Assembly: GCA_001270045.2 (NCBI GenBank)
Contig: DF970666.1
Span: 314,138-378,137, forward strand
DNA from: Bacteroidales bacterium 6E
Lineage (GTDB): Bacteria; Bacteroidota; Bacteroidia; Bacteroidales; Prolixibacteraceae
DNA length: 64,000 nt
Direction: 5' to 3'
Below are positions 28,373 through 37,881 of the stretch, one piece after another. The position numbers were made by a program, and so were the translations under genes. The stretch's first letter is position 1. The number at the start of each line of letters is the position of its first letter. The notes under the pieces are model-generated. The model worked only from the letters and a program-made list of their open reading frames with translations. It made no database searches and was not told the DNA's origin.

Positions 28373-28890
28373 GGATTGCCGTTTGAAAGTTTTGCCTTTT
28401 ATATAAGGTATACCCCATTTGCGGAGGTATACCCAATTCACAAACTTCGGTGAGTGAATGATATCCGGAAACCTGTCAGCCAGGTCTCCGGATTTTTTTA
28501 TGCATGACGGGCCTCACGCAAAGCAATCCTTCAACGTTATGCCGTTCAGGTAAACTTTATGGTAATTTACCAGCTTCATTCAATCAAAATGAGACTTTAT
28601 ATCTCTTTTTTCTGATATTTGTCATGTATTGTGGTATCAGGCTGCCAGTAAGTGTAAATGCGGCGAAGCGTCAATGGGCAACTTAATGGCATGGCGGCTC
28701 AGTCGTTGTGCCTCCGTGAACAGCCACTATGGCGAACCTGAATTGACGTGGAACCGAATCGTGCTGGCTCAGCCAACACACTTAAATCAAGAACATTGAC
28801 AAAACTCATCGGCAGCGCACTTTCTTTTTCCTTTCTTTGAGCTGCGCTTGCCAATAAAAAATCATAAATACGCAAAAAAGTACTAAACAG
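28373..28890. other. 518-bp intergenic region after gcvT
   Basis: It contains an 8-bp inverted repeat GGTATACC/GGTATACC at about 28408-28434 and a strong terminator at 28463-28500. The rest, up to serC, shows no convincing gene or family repeat. A short frame at 28504-28686 has no coding character. Confidence 0.5.
28463..28500 (+). terminator. intrinsic terminator of gcvT
   Basis: Arms ATCCGGAAACCTG/CAGGTCTCCGGAT (one mismatch) with a 4-nt loop, followed by seven T. Confidence 0.8.
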
Positions 28891-29964
28891 ATGAAGAAAC
28901 ACAATTTTTCCGCAGGTCCTTCGATTCTTCCCGAATTCACGAAGGAAAAGACGGCTGAAGCCATCCTGAATTTTGCCGGCACCGGATTGTCGGTCATGGA
29001 AGTCAGCCATCGCAGCAAGGAGTTTGTCGCTGTCATGGAACAAGCCCGCGAACTGGTGAAAGAGCTTCTCGGGGTGCCCGAAGGGTATTCAGTCCTGTTC
29101 CTGCAGGGCGGTGCCAGTCTTCAATTCCTCATGGCCCCCATGAACCTACTCGAAAAGAAGGCAGCCTACCTGAACACCGGCACATGGGCGTCAAAAGCCC
29201 TCAAGGAAGCCAAAACCTACGTGGGTGAAGTGGTTGAGGTGGCTTCTTCCAAAGACCAGAACTACAATTATATTCCCAAGAATTATGTGGTTCCGGCCGA
29301 TGTCGACTATTTCCACTACACGTCAAACAATACCATCTACGGTACCGAAATCCTCAGGGATCCTGTGGTTCCTGTGCCCATGGTCTGCGACATGTCGTCG
29401 GATATCTTCAGCCGGCCGGTCGATGTTTCCAAATATGACCTGATCTATGCCGGTGCCCAGAAAAACCTCGGGCCATCGGGCGCCACACTCGTGATCGTCA
29501 AGGAATCGGCCCTGGGCAAGGTTACCCGTCCGATCCCAACCATGCTCGACTACCGCACGCATATCGCCAACGATTCGATGTTCAACACCCCGGCCACCGT
29601 CCCGGTATTCGGAAGCTTGCAGACCCTGCTGTGGCTGAAGGAGCTGGGTGGAGTCGCCGCCATCGAAAAGGTGAACCAACAGAAGGCTGACATGCTCTAC
29701 GACGAGATCGAACGTAACCGGATGTTCATGTCGACCGTCGCCGATCCGGCCGATCGCTCACGCATGAACGTCATCTTCGTGATGAAACCCGAATATGCCG
29801 AACTTGAAAAGGCTTTCAGTGATTTCGCTTCCTCCAGGGGAATGGTCGGATTGAAAGGCCACCGTTCGGTAGGCGGTTTCAGGGCTTCGCTTTACAACGC
29901 CATGCCGGTCGAAAGCGTACAGGCGCTGATCGACGTCATGCAGGAATTCGAAAAGAATAACTAA
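28891..29964 (+). CDS. serC: phosphoserine aminotransferase
   Basis: A 357-residue class V PLP enzyme beginning [20 protein letters not shown]. The PLP-binding Lys191 is in [30 protein letters not shown] and the C-terminal [20 protein letters not shown] are family landmarks. It converts 3-phosphohydroxypyruvate and glutamate to phosphoserine and 2-oxoglutarate. It is the first gene of a three-gene operon with serA and a DUF1015 gene. Confidence 0.98.
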   Translation: MKKHNFSAGPSILPEFTKEKTAEAILNFAGTGLSVMEVSHRSKEFVAVMEQARELVKELLGVPEGYSVLFLQGGASLQFLMAPMNLLEKKAAYLNTGTWASKALKEAKTYVGEVVEVASSKDQNYNYIPKNYVVPADVDYFHYTSNNTIYGTEILRDPVVPVPMVCDMSSDIFSRPVDVSKYDLIYAGAQKNLGPSGATLVIVKESALGKVTRPIPTMLDYRTHIANDSMFNTPATVPVFGSLQTLLWLKELGGVAAIEKVNQQKADMLYDEIERNRMFMSTVADPADRSRMNVIFVMKPEYAELEKAFSDFASSRGMVGLKGHRSVGGFRASLYNAMPVESVQALIDVMQEFEKNN

Positions 29965-30059
29965 TCAGCCAAAAGGTTCCCGGGACTGGGTCCCGGCTGA
30001 TGTATACTGTCCGCCGCGCTCCGGACCGGGAACTTTTCTTTGCTCAAAGAAAGGAAGAA

Positions 30060-30977
30060 ATGAGAAAAGTACTGATTGCAACCGATAAGCCATTCGCCGC
30101 CGAAGCCCTGGCCAAAATCACCAAGGTGTTCAAAAAGGCGGGTTACGAAGTGGCCTTGCTTGAAAAATATACCGCGAAATCGCAGCTTCTCGAGGCTTGT
30201 GCCGATGCCGAGGCAATGATTGTCCGAAGCGATATCGTCGACCGCGAAGTGCTCGACAATGCCCCGAAACTGAAAATAGTGATCCGTGCAGGTGCAGGTT
30301 ACGATAACATCGACTGTGCCTATGCAAAGGAAAAAGACGTGGTGGTGATGAATACCCCCGGGCAAAATGCCAATGCGGTGGCTGAACTGGCCATCGGACT
30401 GGCCATATATGGCATGCGTGAAATGTACTCCGGAAAGGCCGGAAGGGAACTGCGCGGACGCACCCTCGGGCTCCATGGGTTCGGATACGTGGCCCGTAAT
30501 GTCTTCCGTATCGCCCGTGCCCTCGGGATGAAGGTGATCGTGTATACCCGCCACAGCAGGGAAGCCGCCGCTGCCATCGGACTCAAGGTTACCCATTCGC
30601 TTGAGGATCTCTACGGTAAAAGCGATGTGGTGTCGATCCACGTACCTGCCAAAGGGGAGCACATCCGCTCAGTCAGCTATAAGGTCCTCAGTGAATTGAA
30701 GAAGGGGGCCATCCTCGTCAATACCGCCCGTAAGGAGGTCATCAACGAGGACGACCTGGTTCGGTTCATGCGTGAAAGGGACGACGTGAAGTACCTGACC
30801 GACATCGAGCCCGACCAGAAACAGGTGTTCACCGACGAGTTCAAGGGACGGTATTATGCCACACCGAAAAAGATGGGGGCACAGACCGCCGAGGCAAACA
30901 CCAATGCAGGGGTGGCCGCGGCTGAGCAGATCGTCGCTTTCTTCGAAAGCAACGATTCCTCATTTCAGGTTAATTAG
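30060..30977 (+). CDS. serA: D-3-phosphoglycerate dehydrogenase, short Bacteroidota form
   Basis: A 305-residue D-2-hydroxyacid dehydrogenase from the ATG at 30060 (MRKVLIATDKPFAAEALAKI), preceded by AAGGAAG. The NAD-binding fold is visible at LGLHGFGYVARNVFRIA, and the catalytic arginine in NTARKEVINEDDL. It lacks the C-terminal ACT domain of longer SerA, so serine feedback by that route is absent. At the position of the classical catalytic His (TPHxGA) it has TPKKMGAQTAEAN, which I recall as typical of Bacteroidota SerA. Context between serC and DUF1015 makes the assignment secure. Confidence 0.93.
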   Translation: MRKVLIATDKPFAAEALAKITKVFKKAGYEVALLEKYTAKSQLLEACADAEAMIVRSDIVDREVLDNAPKLKIVIRAGAGYDNIDCAYAKEKDVVVMNTPGQNANAVAELAIGLAIYGMREMYSGKAGRELRGRTLGLHGFGYVARNVFRIARALGMKVIVYTRHSREAAAAIGLKVTHSLEDLYGKSDVVSIHVPAKGEHIRSVSYKVLSELKKGAILVNTARKEVINEDDLVRFMRERDDVKYLTDIEPDQKQVFTDEFKGRYYATPKKMGAQTAEANTNAGVAAAEQIVAFFESNDSSFQVN

Positions 30978-30978
30978 A

Positions 30979-31043
30979 CGGATTTGATGCTGCGAAGCAG
31001 CGTCAAATCCGAATTAATAATTGCGGGGGACGCAGTCTCCCGC
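30979..31043. repeat. two adjacent GNA-triloop hairpins between serA and the DUF1015 gene
   Basis: The first (30979-31011) is GCTGC-GAA-GCAGC extended by ten more pairs. The second (31023-31043) is GCGGGGGAC-GCA-GTCTCCCGC. Neither has a T run, so the operon is probably not terminated here. Confidence 0.75.
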
Positions 31044-31057
31044 CAAATTAAATTACA

Positions 31058-32305
31058 ATGGCTATAGTAAAACCTTTCAGGGGGCTCCGTCCCCCAAAAC
31101 AATACGTCGAAGAGGTGGCTGCCTTGCCCTACGATGTCATGAACAGCGACGAGGCCATGGTCATGGCCCAGGGGAAACCCCGCTCGCTCCTCCATATCAC
31201 ACGCGCCGAGATCGACTGCCCTCCCGGTACCGACATCCACTCGGAAGAGGTCTATCTCAAGTCGGTCGACAATTTCAACCACTTCCAGGCCAACGGCTGG
31301 CTTTTGGAGGATGACGAGCCCCGTTATTACATCTATGCCCAGACCATGGACGGGCGCACCCAGTACGGGATCGTCGGTTGTGCGGCCACGGCCGATTATG
31401 AGAACGGGATCATCAAGAAGCATGAGCTGACGCGTCCCGACAAGGAGGAGGACCGCATGGTCCTCACCCGGTACCTCAACGCCAACATCGAGCCGGTATT
31501 CTTTTCATACAAGGCGGTTCCCGAAATCGACGAGATCGTCAACAATATCGTGAAAAACATTCCGGCCGAATATGATTTCGTGGCCGATGATGGCTTCGGA
31601 CACCATTTCTGGCCGGTCACCGACCGCGATACCAACCGGAGGCTCGAGCAGCTGTTCATCGAAAAGGTGCCCTTTACCTATGTGGCCGACGGGCATCACC
31701 GCACTGCCGCAGCCGCCAGGATCGGTGCCGAAAAGCGTGCACAGAACCCAAACCATACCGGCGATGAGGAGTACAACTTCTTCATGGCCGTTCACTTCCC
31801 CGACAACCAGCTGAAAATCATTGATTACAACCGGCTGGTGAAAGACCTCGACGGCAAATCCGAAGCGGAATTCCTCGCCGAACTCGAGAAGGGATTCGAG
31901 GTGACCGACATGGGCCCTGATATCTACAAGCCTGCCGCCCTGCATGAGTTCTCGATGTACCTCGGTGGCCGCTGGTACCGGCTCAACGCGCGCAAGGGGA
32001 CCTATAACGACGATGATCCGATCGGTGTGCTCGACGTGACCATCCTCTCAGCGCAGATCCTGACCCCGCTGCTGGGTATTGAAGACCTCCGGACTTCCAA
32101 ACGGATCGACTTTGTGGGGGGCATCCGCGGACTCGGCGAACTGAAGCGGCGTGTCGACAATGGCGAGATGAAGGTGGCATTTGCCCTCTATCCCGTTTCC
32201 ATGCAGCAGCTCATCAATATCGCCGATACCGGTAACATCATGCCGCCCAAAACCACCTGGTTCGAACCTAAATTGAGGTCCGGACTGGTCATCCACAAGT
32301 TGTAG
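31058..32305 (+). CDS. DUF1015 family protein
   Basis: A 415-residue protein starting MAIVKPFRGLRPPKQYVEEV and carrying PYDVMNSDEA, a central VADGHHRTAAAARIG (about residue 211) and C-terminal LGIEDLRTSKRIDFVGGIR. DUF1015 genes are regularly found beside serA and serC, as here. The DGHHR motif resembles that of ParB/Srx-fold serine kinases such as SerK, so a role in phosphoserine or serine phosphorylation is a reasonable inference. No activity is established to my knowledge for this protein. Confidence 0.85.
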   Translation: MAIVKPFRGLRPPKQYVEEVAALPYDVMNSDEAMVMAQGKPRSLLHITRAEIDCPPGTDIHSEEVYLKSVDNFNHFQANGWLLEDDEPRYYIYAQTMDGRTQYGIVGCAATADYENGIIKKHELTRPDKEEDRMVLTRYLNANIEPVFFSYKAVPEIDEIVNNIVKNIPAEYDFVADDGFGHHFWPVTDRDTNRRLEQLFIEKVPFTYVADGHHRTAAAARIGAEKRAQNPNHTGDEEYNFFMAVHFPDNQLKIIDYNRLVKDLDGKSEAEFLAELEKGFEVTDMGPDIYKPAALHEFSMYLGGRWYRLNARKGTYNDDDPIGVLDVTILSAQILTPLLGIEDLRTSKRIDFVGGIRGLGELKRRVDNGEMKVAFALYPVSMQQLINIADTGNIMPPKTTWFEPKLRSGLVIHKL

Positions 32306-32700
32306 GAAGAACAGGGTTTGTTGCTGCCGCTGGTCGTGAAACCAACGGCCCGGGTCATTTTCATGCGATGATCATACCTGAAAGGAAAGGTTTGTTATGT
32401 AATACATAATTAACTGAGGTATAGATAATTTATGATTGTTTGCGACGAAAAATTCAACACTCCGGGTGCTATCTGAAGTTTAGTTTAACATTCCCGGTTT
32501 CAGGAAGGAAAATTCAGGATCAAACCTGTTTTTTCCTTCTTTTTTTTCTTTTTTTAATAGGAATTGCGATAAAAACAGGTTTTATATTGTATGAATTACA
32601 ATTATAATCTAATTTTAGGCGCAGTTTTTAAAACCAGACAGAGCAACCCAAAGTTGTCTGTCAAAAATATTGTTCCAAGTACCTAAATGTATTAATACCA
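32306..32700. other. 395-bp intergenic region with promoter and leader hairpin
   Basis: It contains a good promoter at 32587-32617 and a leader hairpin at about 32634-32662 (GACAGAGCAAC/GTTGTCTGTC with one bulge). A long T-rich stretch lies at 32519-32558. No gene seen. Confidence 0.5.
32587..32617 (+). promoter_or_regulatory. promoter of the DoxX-Gfo/Idh operon
   Basis: TTG, exactly 20 nt, then TAATTTTA (7 of 8 to TAnnTTTG). It predicts a leader of about 78 nt. Confidence 0.6.
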
Positions 32701-33186
32701 ATGAAAGAAACCCAATGTAAGTACACGACCGGACAGGTAACCTGGCTGGTGATTCTCCGTGTGGCCATCGGTTGGCATTTTTTGTATGAGGGATTGGTGA
32801 AAGTGTTCAATCCTGGATGGTCACCGCTGGGTTACCTCCTTGATTCCAAGGGATTCATGGCGCCATTTTTCTACGCCCTGGCCTCCAATCCATCCGTGTT
32901 AAACGCAGTCGATTTTCTGAATCAGTGGGGACTGGTGCTCATCGGCATTGGACTGATCCTGGGTGTTTTCACCAGGCTCGCCATTCTGGCCGGTATGCTC
33001 ATCCTGACATTCTATTACCTGTCGCATCCGCCGTTTGTGGGGGTCAGCTATGCCCTGCCCAGCGAAGGAAGCTATTTCCTGGTCGACAAGGTCGTGATTG
33101 AATTCGTCGCACTGGGAGTGCTGTACCTGTTCCCGACCAGTAAGTACATCGGCCTCGATCGCCTTATTTTCAGAAAAAACAAGTAG
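32701..33186 (+). CDS. DoxX family membrane protein
   Basis: A 161-residue protein with four membrane helices. Typical regions are LRVAIGWHFLYEGLVKVFNP and the GLVLIGIGLILGVFTRLAIL helix. It is followed after 13 nt by a Gfo/Idh/MocA oxidoreductase with a twin-arginine signal, a pairing common in Bacteroidota. The DoxX protein may provide a membrane electron or quinone link for the exported dehydrogenase; this is an inference from context. Confidence 0.88.
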   Translation: MKETQCKYTTGQVTWLVILRVAIGWHFLYEGLVKVFNPGWSPLGYLLDSKGFMAPFFYALASNPSVLNAVDFLNQWGLVLIGIGLILGVFTRLAILAGMLILTFYYLSHPPFVGVSYALPSEGSYFLVDKVVIEFVALGVLYLFPTSKYIGLDRLIFRKNK

Positions 33187-33199
33187 AAAGGACGTAAAC

Positions 33200-34768
33200 A
33201 TGGAAGACAACAAAAATACCACGCAAAACGGAGGAAACCCTGTAAACCGCAGGGACGTCCTGAAAGGCCTCGCCACCGTACCCGTACTCGGTGCTGTCGC
33301 ATACGGACTCTATAAAAAGAAATCATACGACCGTTACCTCAAGAATGCCATCACCGAAGAACTGAACATGTCGGTCGACGAACCTGCCGCTCCCGTGAAA
33401 TCGGAAGGCAAGGAGATCAGGGTCGGGCTCATCGGTTTCGGTATCCGCGGAAAACAGCTGGCCAAGGCGCTCGGCTTCGCGCATCCCGAACAGGTGGAGG
33501 AGTGGCGCAAGGCTGCCGAATCCAACAAGAACGATACCCGTTACCTCGATTTCAAACAGCAGGACGACCTGAACATCCGGGTGACCGCCGTTTGCGACAT
33601 ATTCGACACCTACGGCACCATGGCCCAGGAAGCCGCCGCCAACATCAACCGTGAAGGTAAAGGCGGACAAATGGGTGAAACCGTCAAAAGATATGCGAAC
33701 TATAAGGACCTGATCGCCGCTCCCGATGTGGATGCCGTCGTGATTGCCACCCCCGACCACTGGCATGGCCCCATGACCATCGAGGCTGCCAGGGCCGGTA
33801 AGCATGTCTATTGCGAGAAACCGCTTACCTGGACCGTCGAGGAGACCTATGAGGTGCGCAAGGCTGTCAAGGAATCGGGCGTAGTGTTCCAGCTGGGTCA
33901 CCAGGGAAGGCAGACCGACGCTTACCTGAAAGCCCAGGAAGCCATCGAGAAGGGGGTCCTCGGACCCATCACCCTGATCGAGGTGACCACCAACCGCAAC
34001 GATCCCAACGGTGCATGGGTCTATCCGATCCACGAAACCGCCAACGAAAATACCATCGACTGGGAACAGTTCATCGGTCCGGCCCCATGGCACGATTTCA
34101 GCCTCGAACGCTTCTTCCGCTGGCGCTGCTGGTGGGATTACAGCACGGGCCTCTCGGGCGACCTCCTGACCCACGAATACGATGCCATCAACCAGATCAT
34201 GGGACTGGGAATTCCCCATTCGGCCATGTCAACCGGAGGCGTCTATTTCTTCAAGGACGGGCGTACCGTGCCCGACGTGCTGCATACGGTATTCGAGTTC
34301 CCCGACAGGGATCTCTCGCTGATGTACTCGGCCACCCTGGCCAGCCAGCTCAACCGGGGCAAGAAAGTCATGGGTCACGATGCCTACATGGAAATGGGCA
34401 ACACCCTGACCATTTATGCCGACCCGCGCTCGACCCGCTATGCCGAGAAGATCAAACAAGGCATCATCAAGCCCGACATGCCCATCTACAGCTATATCCC
34501 CGGAAGGGGTGCCGATACGGTCACCTCCGCAACCGAACGTTACTTTGCGGGCAGGGGACTGCTCTACACCTACCGTGGCGGCAAACGCGTCGATACCACC
34601 CACCTCCACATGAAGGAGTGGCTCGATGCCATCCGCAACAACGGCAAGACCAGCTGCGACATCGACCAGGGATTCGAGGAAGCCATGACAGCCCACATGG
34701 GTACGCTTTCATACCACCATAAAAAACAGGTGTTCTGGGACAAGGAAAACGAGCAAATCGTTGTTTAG
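33200..34768 (+). CDS. Gfo/Idh/MocA family oxidoreductase with twin-arginine signal
   Basis: A 522-residue protein from the ATG at 33200, preceded by AAAGGACG; the upstream in-frame extension overlaps the DoxX gene and is unlikely. The N-terminus NRRDVLKGLATVPVLGAVAY is a twin-arginine export signal. The Rossmann domain has RVGLIGFGIRGKQLAKAL, and the sugar-dehydrogenase motif is CEKPLTW. LGHQGRQTDAYLK and the C-terminal domain are typical of exported family members acting on sugars or sugar alcohols. The substrate is not evident. Confidence 0.92.
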   Translation: MEDNKNTTQNGGNPVNRRDVLKGLATVPVLGAVAYGLYKKKSYDRYLKNAITEELNMSVDEPAAPVKSEGKEIRVGLIGFGIRGKQLAKALGFAHPEQVEEWRKAAESNKNDTRYLDFKQQDDLNIRVTAVCDIFDTYGTMAQEAAANINREGKGGQMGETVKRYANYKDLIAAPDVDAVVIATPDHWHGPMTIEAARAGKHVYCEKPLTWTVEETYEVRKAVKESGVVFQLGHQGRQTDAYLKAQEAIEKGVLGPITLIEVTTNRNDPNGAWVYPIHETANENTIDWEQFIGPAPWHDFSLERFFRWRCWWDYSTGLSGDLLTHEYDAINQIMGLGIPHSAMSTGGVYFFKDGRTVPDVLHTVFEFPDRDLSLMYSATLASQLNRGKKVMGHDAYMEMGNTLTIYADPRSTRYAEKIKQGIIKPDMPIYSYIPGRGADTVTSATERYFAGRGLLYTYRGGKRVDTTHLHMKEWLDAIRNNGKTSCDIDQGFEEAMTAHMGTLSYHHKKQVFWDKENEQIVV

Positions 34769-34854
34769 GCCCGGATAAACCATTAACTTTGACAAGAGTT
34801 TTCCGCGAAAGCGGAGTTATTTTAATTAAATAATTACTTCTAATCACCTTACAG

Positions 34855-34886
34855 CAGCCTTTCCTCACCGAAAGGCTGTTTTTTTT
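34855..34886 (+). terminator. intrinsic terminator before argS
   Basis: Nine-base arms CAGCCTTTC/GAAAGGCTG, 6-nt loop and eight T. A second small hairpin (TCCGC-GAAA-GCGGA, about 34802-34815) lies upstream. Confidence 0.9.
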
Positions 34887-34896
34887 CGTAAAAATC

Positions 34897-34904
34897 TATC
34901 TTTG
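34897..34904 (+). promoter_or_regulatory. Bacteroidota -7 element for argS
   Basis: TATCTTTG lies 22 nt before the preferred ATG at 34926, directly after the T run of the upstream terminator. Confidence 0.55.
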
Positions 34905-34925
34905 CACCGTTTAAAAATCCGAAAG

Positions 34926-36719
34926 ATGAACATCGAAAAGTTACTTCAGGGCCAAATCACGGCAGCCATTGAAAAAGTGTTTGGTTTTACCCCGGCCGAA
35001 GGATCGGTGCAGTTGCAGCAAACCCGCAGGGAATTCGAGGGCGACATCACCCTGGTGGTTTTCCCGTTTGTGAAAAACGCACGTAAATCACCCGAGGAAA
35101 CCGCACGCCTGTTGGGAGAATACCTGACCCAAAACAGCGATTTGGTCGAGGATTACAACGTTGTCAAGGGATTCCTGAACCTGACCATTGTCCGTGAATG
35201 GTGGATCAAGGTGCTGGCCAATGCATTCAGGCAGGATAAGTTTGGTGTGACTGAAGTGACTGACGACAGCAATCTGGTGATGATAGAGTATTCATCGCCC
35301 AACACCAACAAGCCCCTCCACCTGGGCCACATCCGCAACAACCTGCTGGGATATTCACTTTCCGAGATCATGAAAAACAACGGGTACAAGGTGGTCAAGA
35401 CCAACATTGTCAACGACCGCGGTATCCACATCTGCAAGTCGATGTACGCCTGGCAGCAGTGGGGTGAGGGGAAAACCCCCGAATCCACCGGCATCAAGGG
35501 CGACCACCTCGTGGGCGATTTCTACGTGATGTTCGACCAGCAATACAAGAAGGAGATTACCGAGCTCAAGGAGAAAGGCGTGCCGCAGGAAGAGGCCGAA
35601 AACATCGCCCCTTCCATCCAGGCCGCCAGGGAGCTGCTCCGCAAGTGGGAAGCCAACGACGCGGAGACCGTCAACCTTTGGAAGACCATGAACCAATGGG
35701 TATACGACGGATTTGACGTCACATACAAGGAAATGGGCGTCGATTTCGACAAGATATATTATGAATCCGAAACCTACCTCCATGGCAAGGATGAGGTCCT
35801 CAGGGGCCTCAAAGAGGGCATTTTCTACCAAAAGGACGACTCGTCGGTTTGGGCCGACCTGACGCCTGCCGGACTCGACCAGAAGCTGCTCCTCCGCAGC
35901 GACGGCACGTCGGTGTACATGACCCAGGACATCGGCACCGCACAGATGCGTTTCAAGGATTACCCGATCGACAAGATGGTGTATGTGGTCGGAAATGAGC
36001 AGAATTACCATTTCCAGGTACTGGCCATCCTGCTCGACATGCTGGGGTATGAGTGGGGCAAAGACCTCTACCATTTCTCGTACGGGATGGTCGAACTGCC
36101 CTCAGGAAAGATGAAATCGCGCGAAGGAACCGTGGTGGATGCCGACGACCTAATGGCCGAAATGACCGAGGTGGCACGCAAAATGGGAGAGGAGCTGGGC
36201 AAGCTCGAGGGCCTTACCAAAGAAGAGGCCGACCGCACCTACAAGATGATTGCGCTTGGTGCCCTGAAATACTTCATCCTGAAGGTCGACCCCAAGAAAA
36301 ACATGACATTCAATCCCGAGGAATCGATCGATTTCAACGGCAATACCGGACCCTTTATCCAATACACCCATGCCCGCATCCAATCGGTGCTCCGCAAGGC
36401 CGAAGACACCGGAATTTCCATAGGTATCGATTACCCGAACGACTTCGAGCTGGAGGCAAAAGAGAAGGAACTGCTGAAGACCATCGCACTCTTCCCGGAT
36501 GCGGTTACACAGGCCGGCACCGAATATTCACCCGCCGTGATCGCCAATTACTGTTACGAGCTTACCAAGCAATTCAACCAGTTTTACCACGACCATTCCA
36601 TCCTGAACGAATCCGATCCCGTGAAGAAAAGTTTCAGGTTGGTGTTGTCAACGGTGGTGGTAAAAATCCTGCGAACCGGTATGGGCATGTTGGGCATCGA
36701 AATGCCCGACAGGATGTAG
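34926..36719 (+). CDS. argS: arginyl-tRNA synthetase
   Basis: A 597-residue class I synthetase starting MNIEKLLQGQITAAIEKVFG. The ATG at 34926 is preferred over an in-frame ATG at 34902 that overlaps the promoter element. The class I HIGH signature appears as NTNKPLHLGHIRNNLLG, and the KMSKS-like loop as SGKMKSREGTVV. The C-terminal anticodon-binding domain ends MGMLGIEMPDRM. Length is normal. The stop codon is inside a GGGCGAATTGCATTCGCCC-type palindrome. Confidence 0.98.
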   Translation: MNIEKLLQGQITAAIEKVFGFTPAEGSVQLQQTRREFEGDITLVVFPFVKNARKSPEETARLLGEYLTQNSDLVEDYNVVKGFLNLTIVREWWIKVLANAFRQDKFGVTEVTDDSNLVMIEYSSPNTNKPLHLGHIRNNLLGYSLSEIMKNNGYKVVKTNIVNDRGIHICKSMYAWQQWGEGKTPESTGIKGDHLVGDFYVMFDQQYKKEITELKEKGVPQEEAENIAPSIQAARELLRKWEANDAETVNLWKTMNQWVYDGFDVTYKEMGVDFDKIYYESETYLHGKDEVLRGLKEGIFYQKDDSSVWADLTPAGLDQKLLLRSDGTSVYMTQDIGTAQMRFKDYPIDKMVYVVGNEQNYHFQVLAILLDMLGYEWGKDLYHFSYGMVELPSGKMKSREGTVVDADDLMAEMTEVARKMGEELGKLEGLTKEEADRTYKMIALGALKYFILKVDPKKNMTFNPEESIDFNGNTGPFIQYTHARIQSVLRKAEDTGISIGIDYPNDFELEAKEKELLKTIALFPDAVTQAGTEYSPAVIANYCYELTKQFNQFYHDHSILNESDPVKKSFRLVLSTVVVKILRTGMGMLGIEMPDRM

Positions 36720-36972
36720 GGGCGAATTGCATTCGCCCAATCAGGAATATATTGGGCGAAATATCGGGAAATAATATAGGGCGAAATCATTTCGCCCCAA
36801 CAACGTATCCAATGATAAATGTATGGGTATCGTAGGGGCGAATTGCATTCGCCCTGAATTGCATTCGCCCTGAATTGCATTCGTCCGGGGTATTGGGAAA
36901 ATCGTATGGATTTGGTGGAAAAAATTGGTGGGGGTATAAAATACAAGAAAGGAGACCTCTGTCTCCTTTCGT
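36716..36972. repeat. GGGCGAAT palindrome cluster
   Basis: The palindrome GGGCGAATTGCATTCGCCC occurs at the argS stop (36719-36738). A relative with arms GGGCGAAA/TTTCGCCC lies near 36779-36797, and the unit recurs from about 36833 with the 16-nt half-unit TGAATTGCATTCGCCC repeated to 36885. A separate hairpin GAAAGGAGA/TCTCCTTTC is at about 36949-36972. Dispersed intergenic palindromes of this type are common in bacterial genomes; function unknown. Confidence 0.8.
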
Positions 36973-37133
36973 TGGGATTTAAATTGCAATTCAAGTATAA
37001 GGGACTATAAACTTGAATAAGTCTTACAAATATACATCATTTTATTTAAAAAATAAACTGACAATTAATTTAGAATCAATTTATTTTATCAACAGGTCAT
37101 CATTTGATGGTCTTGTGAAATAGCTCATTGTTC

Positions 37134-37172
37134 AAAAACACAGAAGGGAACCATCTTGCAATGATTCCCTTC
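37134..37172 (-). terminator. intrinsic terminator of long RNA gene A
   Basis: On the minus strand, eight-base arms GAAGGGAA/TTCCCTTC with a 14-nt loop are followed by TGTGTTTTTG. Confidence 0.7.
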
Positions 37173-37688
37173 CCGCTGCAATTTACCGAAGTATTTCGCA
37201 GTGCCAGGTTACTGTTATTATGACCGGCTTTTTTCCCTGAAATTCAGACTTGCGTCATCGGTCCAGAAAAATAGGCCCCGTTCCCTCCTGTCTGGCGTGT
37301 TACCCCCAGACGATCCGGATGTCCGATGGTCCTTTCGCGGGGATCGCTCCCTTTGAAGATTCTTCACGGACGAAGCACCCTTCAGAAATTCGTATGGAGT
37401 GCATTGCTGCCCTCCTTCGAAGATAAAATGTTTCGGGCTTGCACCCTACTTAATTTCCGGAAAGTTTTCCAAAGCCGAGGCTTCGTTATTATCTTTCCGC
37501 CGTTAGGCTCAACCTTCCAAAGAACACCTTTCGGTGGATGGCGTTTGTCGGTTTCCTTTGGTTTCCCTCTGTTGGCCGGCTTCGGCTCTTCAGATAACCG
37601 GGTTTCCCCGTTGGATCATTTCCTCGTTCCACTTAAGTCGCGATTCCAGGATCATTATCTTCGGAGCTGTCTTTTATCGCTCACCTGA
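37135..37688 (-). ncRNA. long non-coding RNA gene A (about 555 nt), paralogue of gene B
   Basis: Bounded by a canonical promoter (37694-37724) and an intrinsic terminator on the minus strand. The predicted RNA begins near ATCAGGTGAGCGATAAAAG. Blocks shared in order with gene B are: the 5' end with hairpin GAGC...GCTC; CGGGGAAACCCG (37599-37610) with a GNRA tetraloop; GAGCCGAAGCCGGCC; TTCTTTGGAAGGTTGAGC; GCTTCGTCCGTGAAGA; CGGACATCC; AATAACAGTAACCTGGCACTG-like sequence near the 3' end (37199-37214). CAGGT at the 5' end can pair with ACCTG near the 3' end. Short open frames occur on both strands but none looks like a protein or is shared with gene B. No RNA family is recognised. Confidence 0.65.
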
Positions 37689-37693
37689 TACAT

Positions 37694-37724
37694 CAAAGCT
37701 AATACAAAAAACAATGCGTGTCAA
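37694..37724 (-). promoter_or_regulatory. promoter of long RNA gene A
   Basis: On the minus strand: TTG, exactly 20 nt, then TAGCTTTG (perfect TAnnTTTG). The predicted start is about 6 nt further, at the conserved ATCAGGTGAGCG. Confidence 0.8.
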
Positions 37725-37756
37725 GTATTTGAGGTTAATTTAAGTTAACGTGTTAT

Positions 37757-37831
37757 GAACCGGGGTTATCAACATTTGTTGATAACCCCGGTCTTATATT
37801 GAATGCAGGTTGCCGGAGGCAACCTGCATTC
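37757..37831. repeat. two perfect palindromes between RNA genes A and B
   Basis: The palindrome at about 37757-37793 has 15-bp arms (CCGGGGTTATCAACA/TGTTGATAACCCCGG). The one at 37801-37831 has 14-bp arms and a C-GGA-G triloop. A broken half copy of the first, with a few base changes, lies at about 38555-38584 upstream of gene B, so it belongs to the duplicated unit. Confidence 0.85.
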
Positions 37832-37843
37832 ACGTCATAACAA

Positions 37844-37881
37844 CAAAAAACGGGAACTACTTTTGATGGTAGCTCCCGTTT
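37844..37881 (-). terminator. intrinsic terminator of long RNA gene B
   Basis: On the minus strand, arms AACGGGAGCTAC/GTAGTTCCCGTT (one mismatch) with an 8-nt loop run into six T. Confidence 0.9.

Noticed and set aside
28504..28686. 60-codon frame after gcvT
   Set aside because: It begins just after a terminator, has no ribosome-binding site and no recognisable domain.
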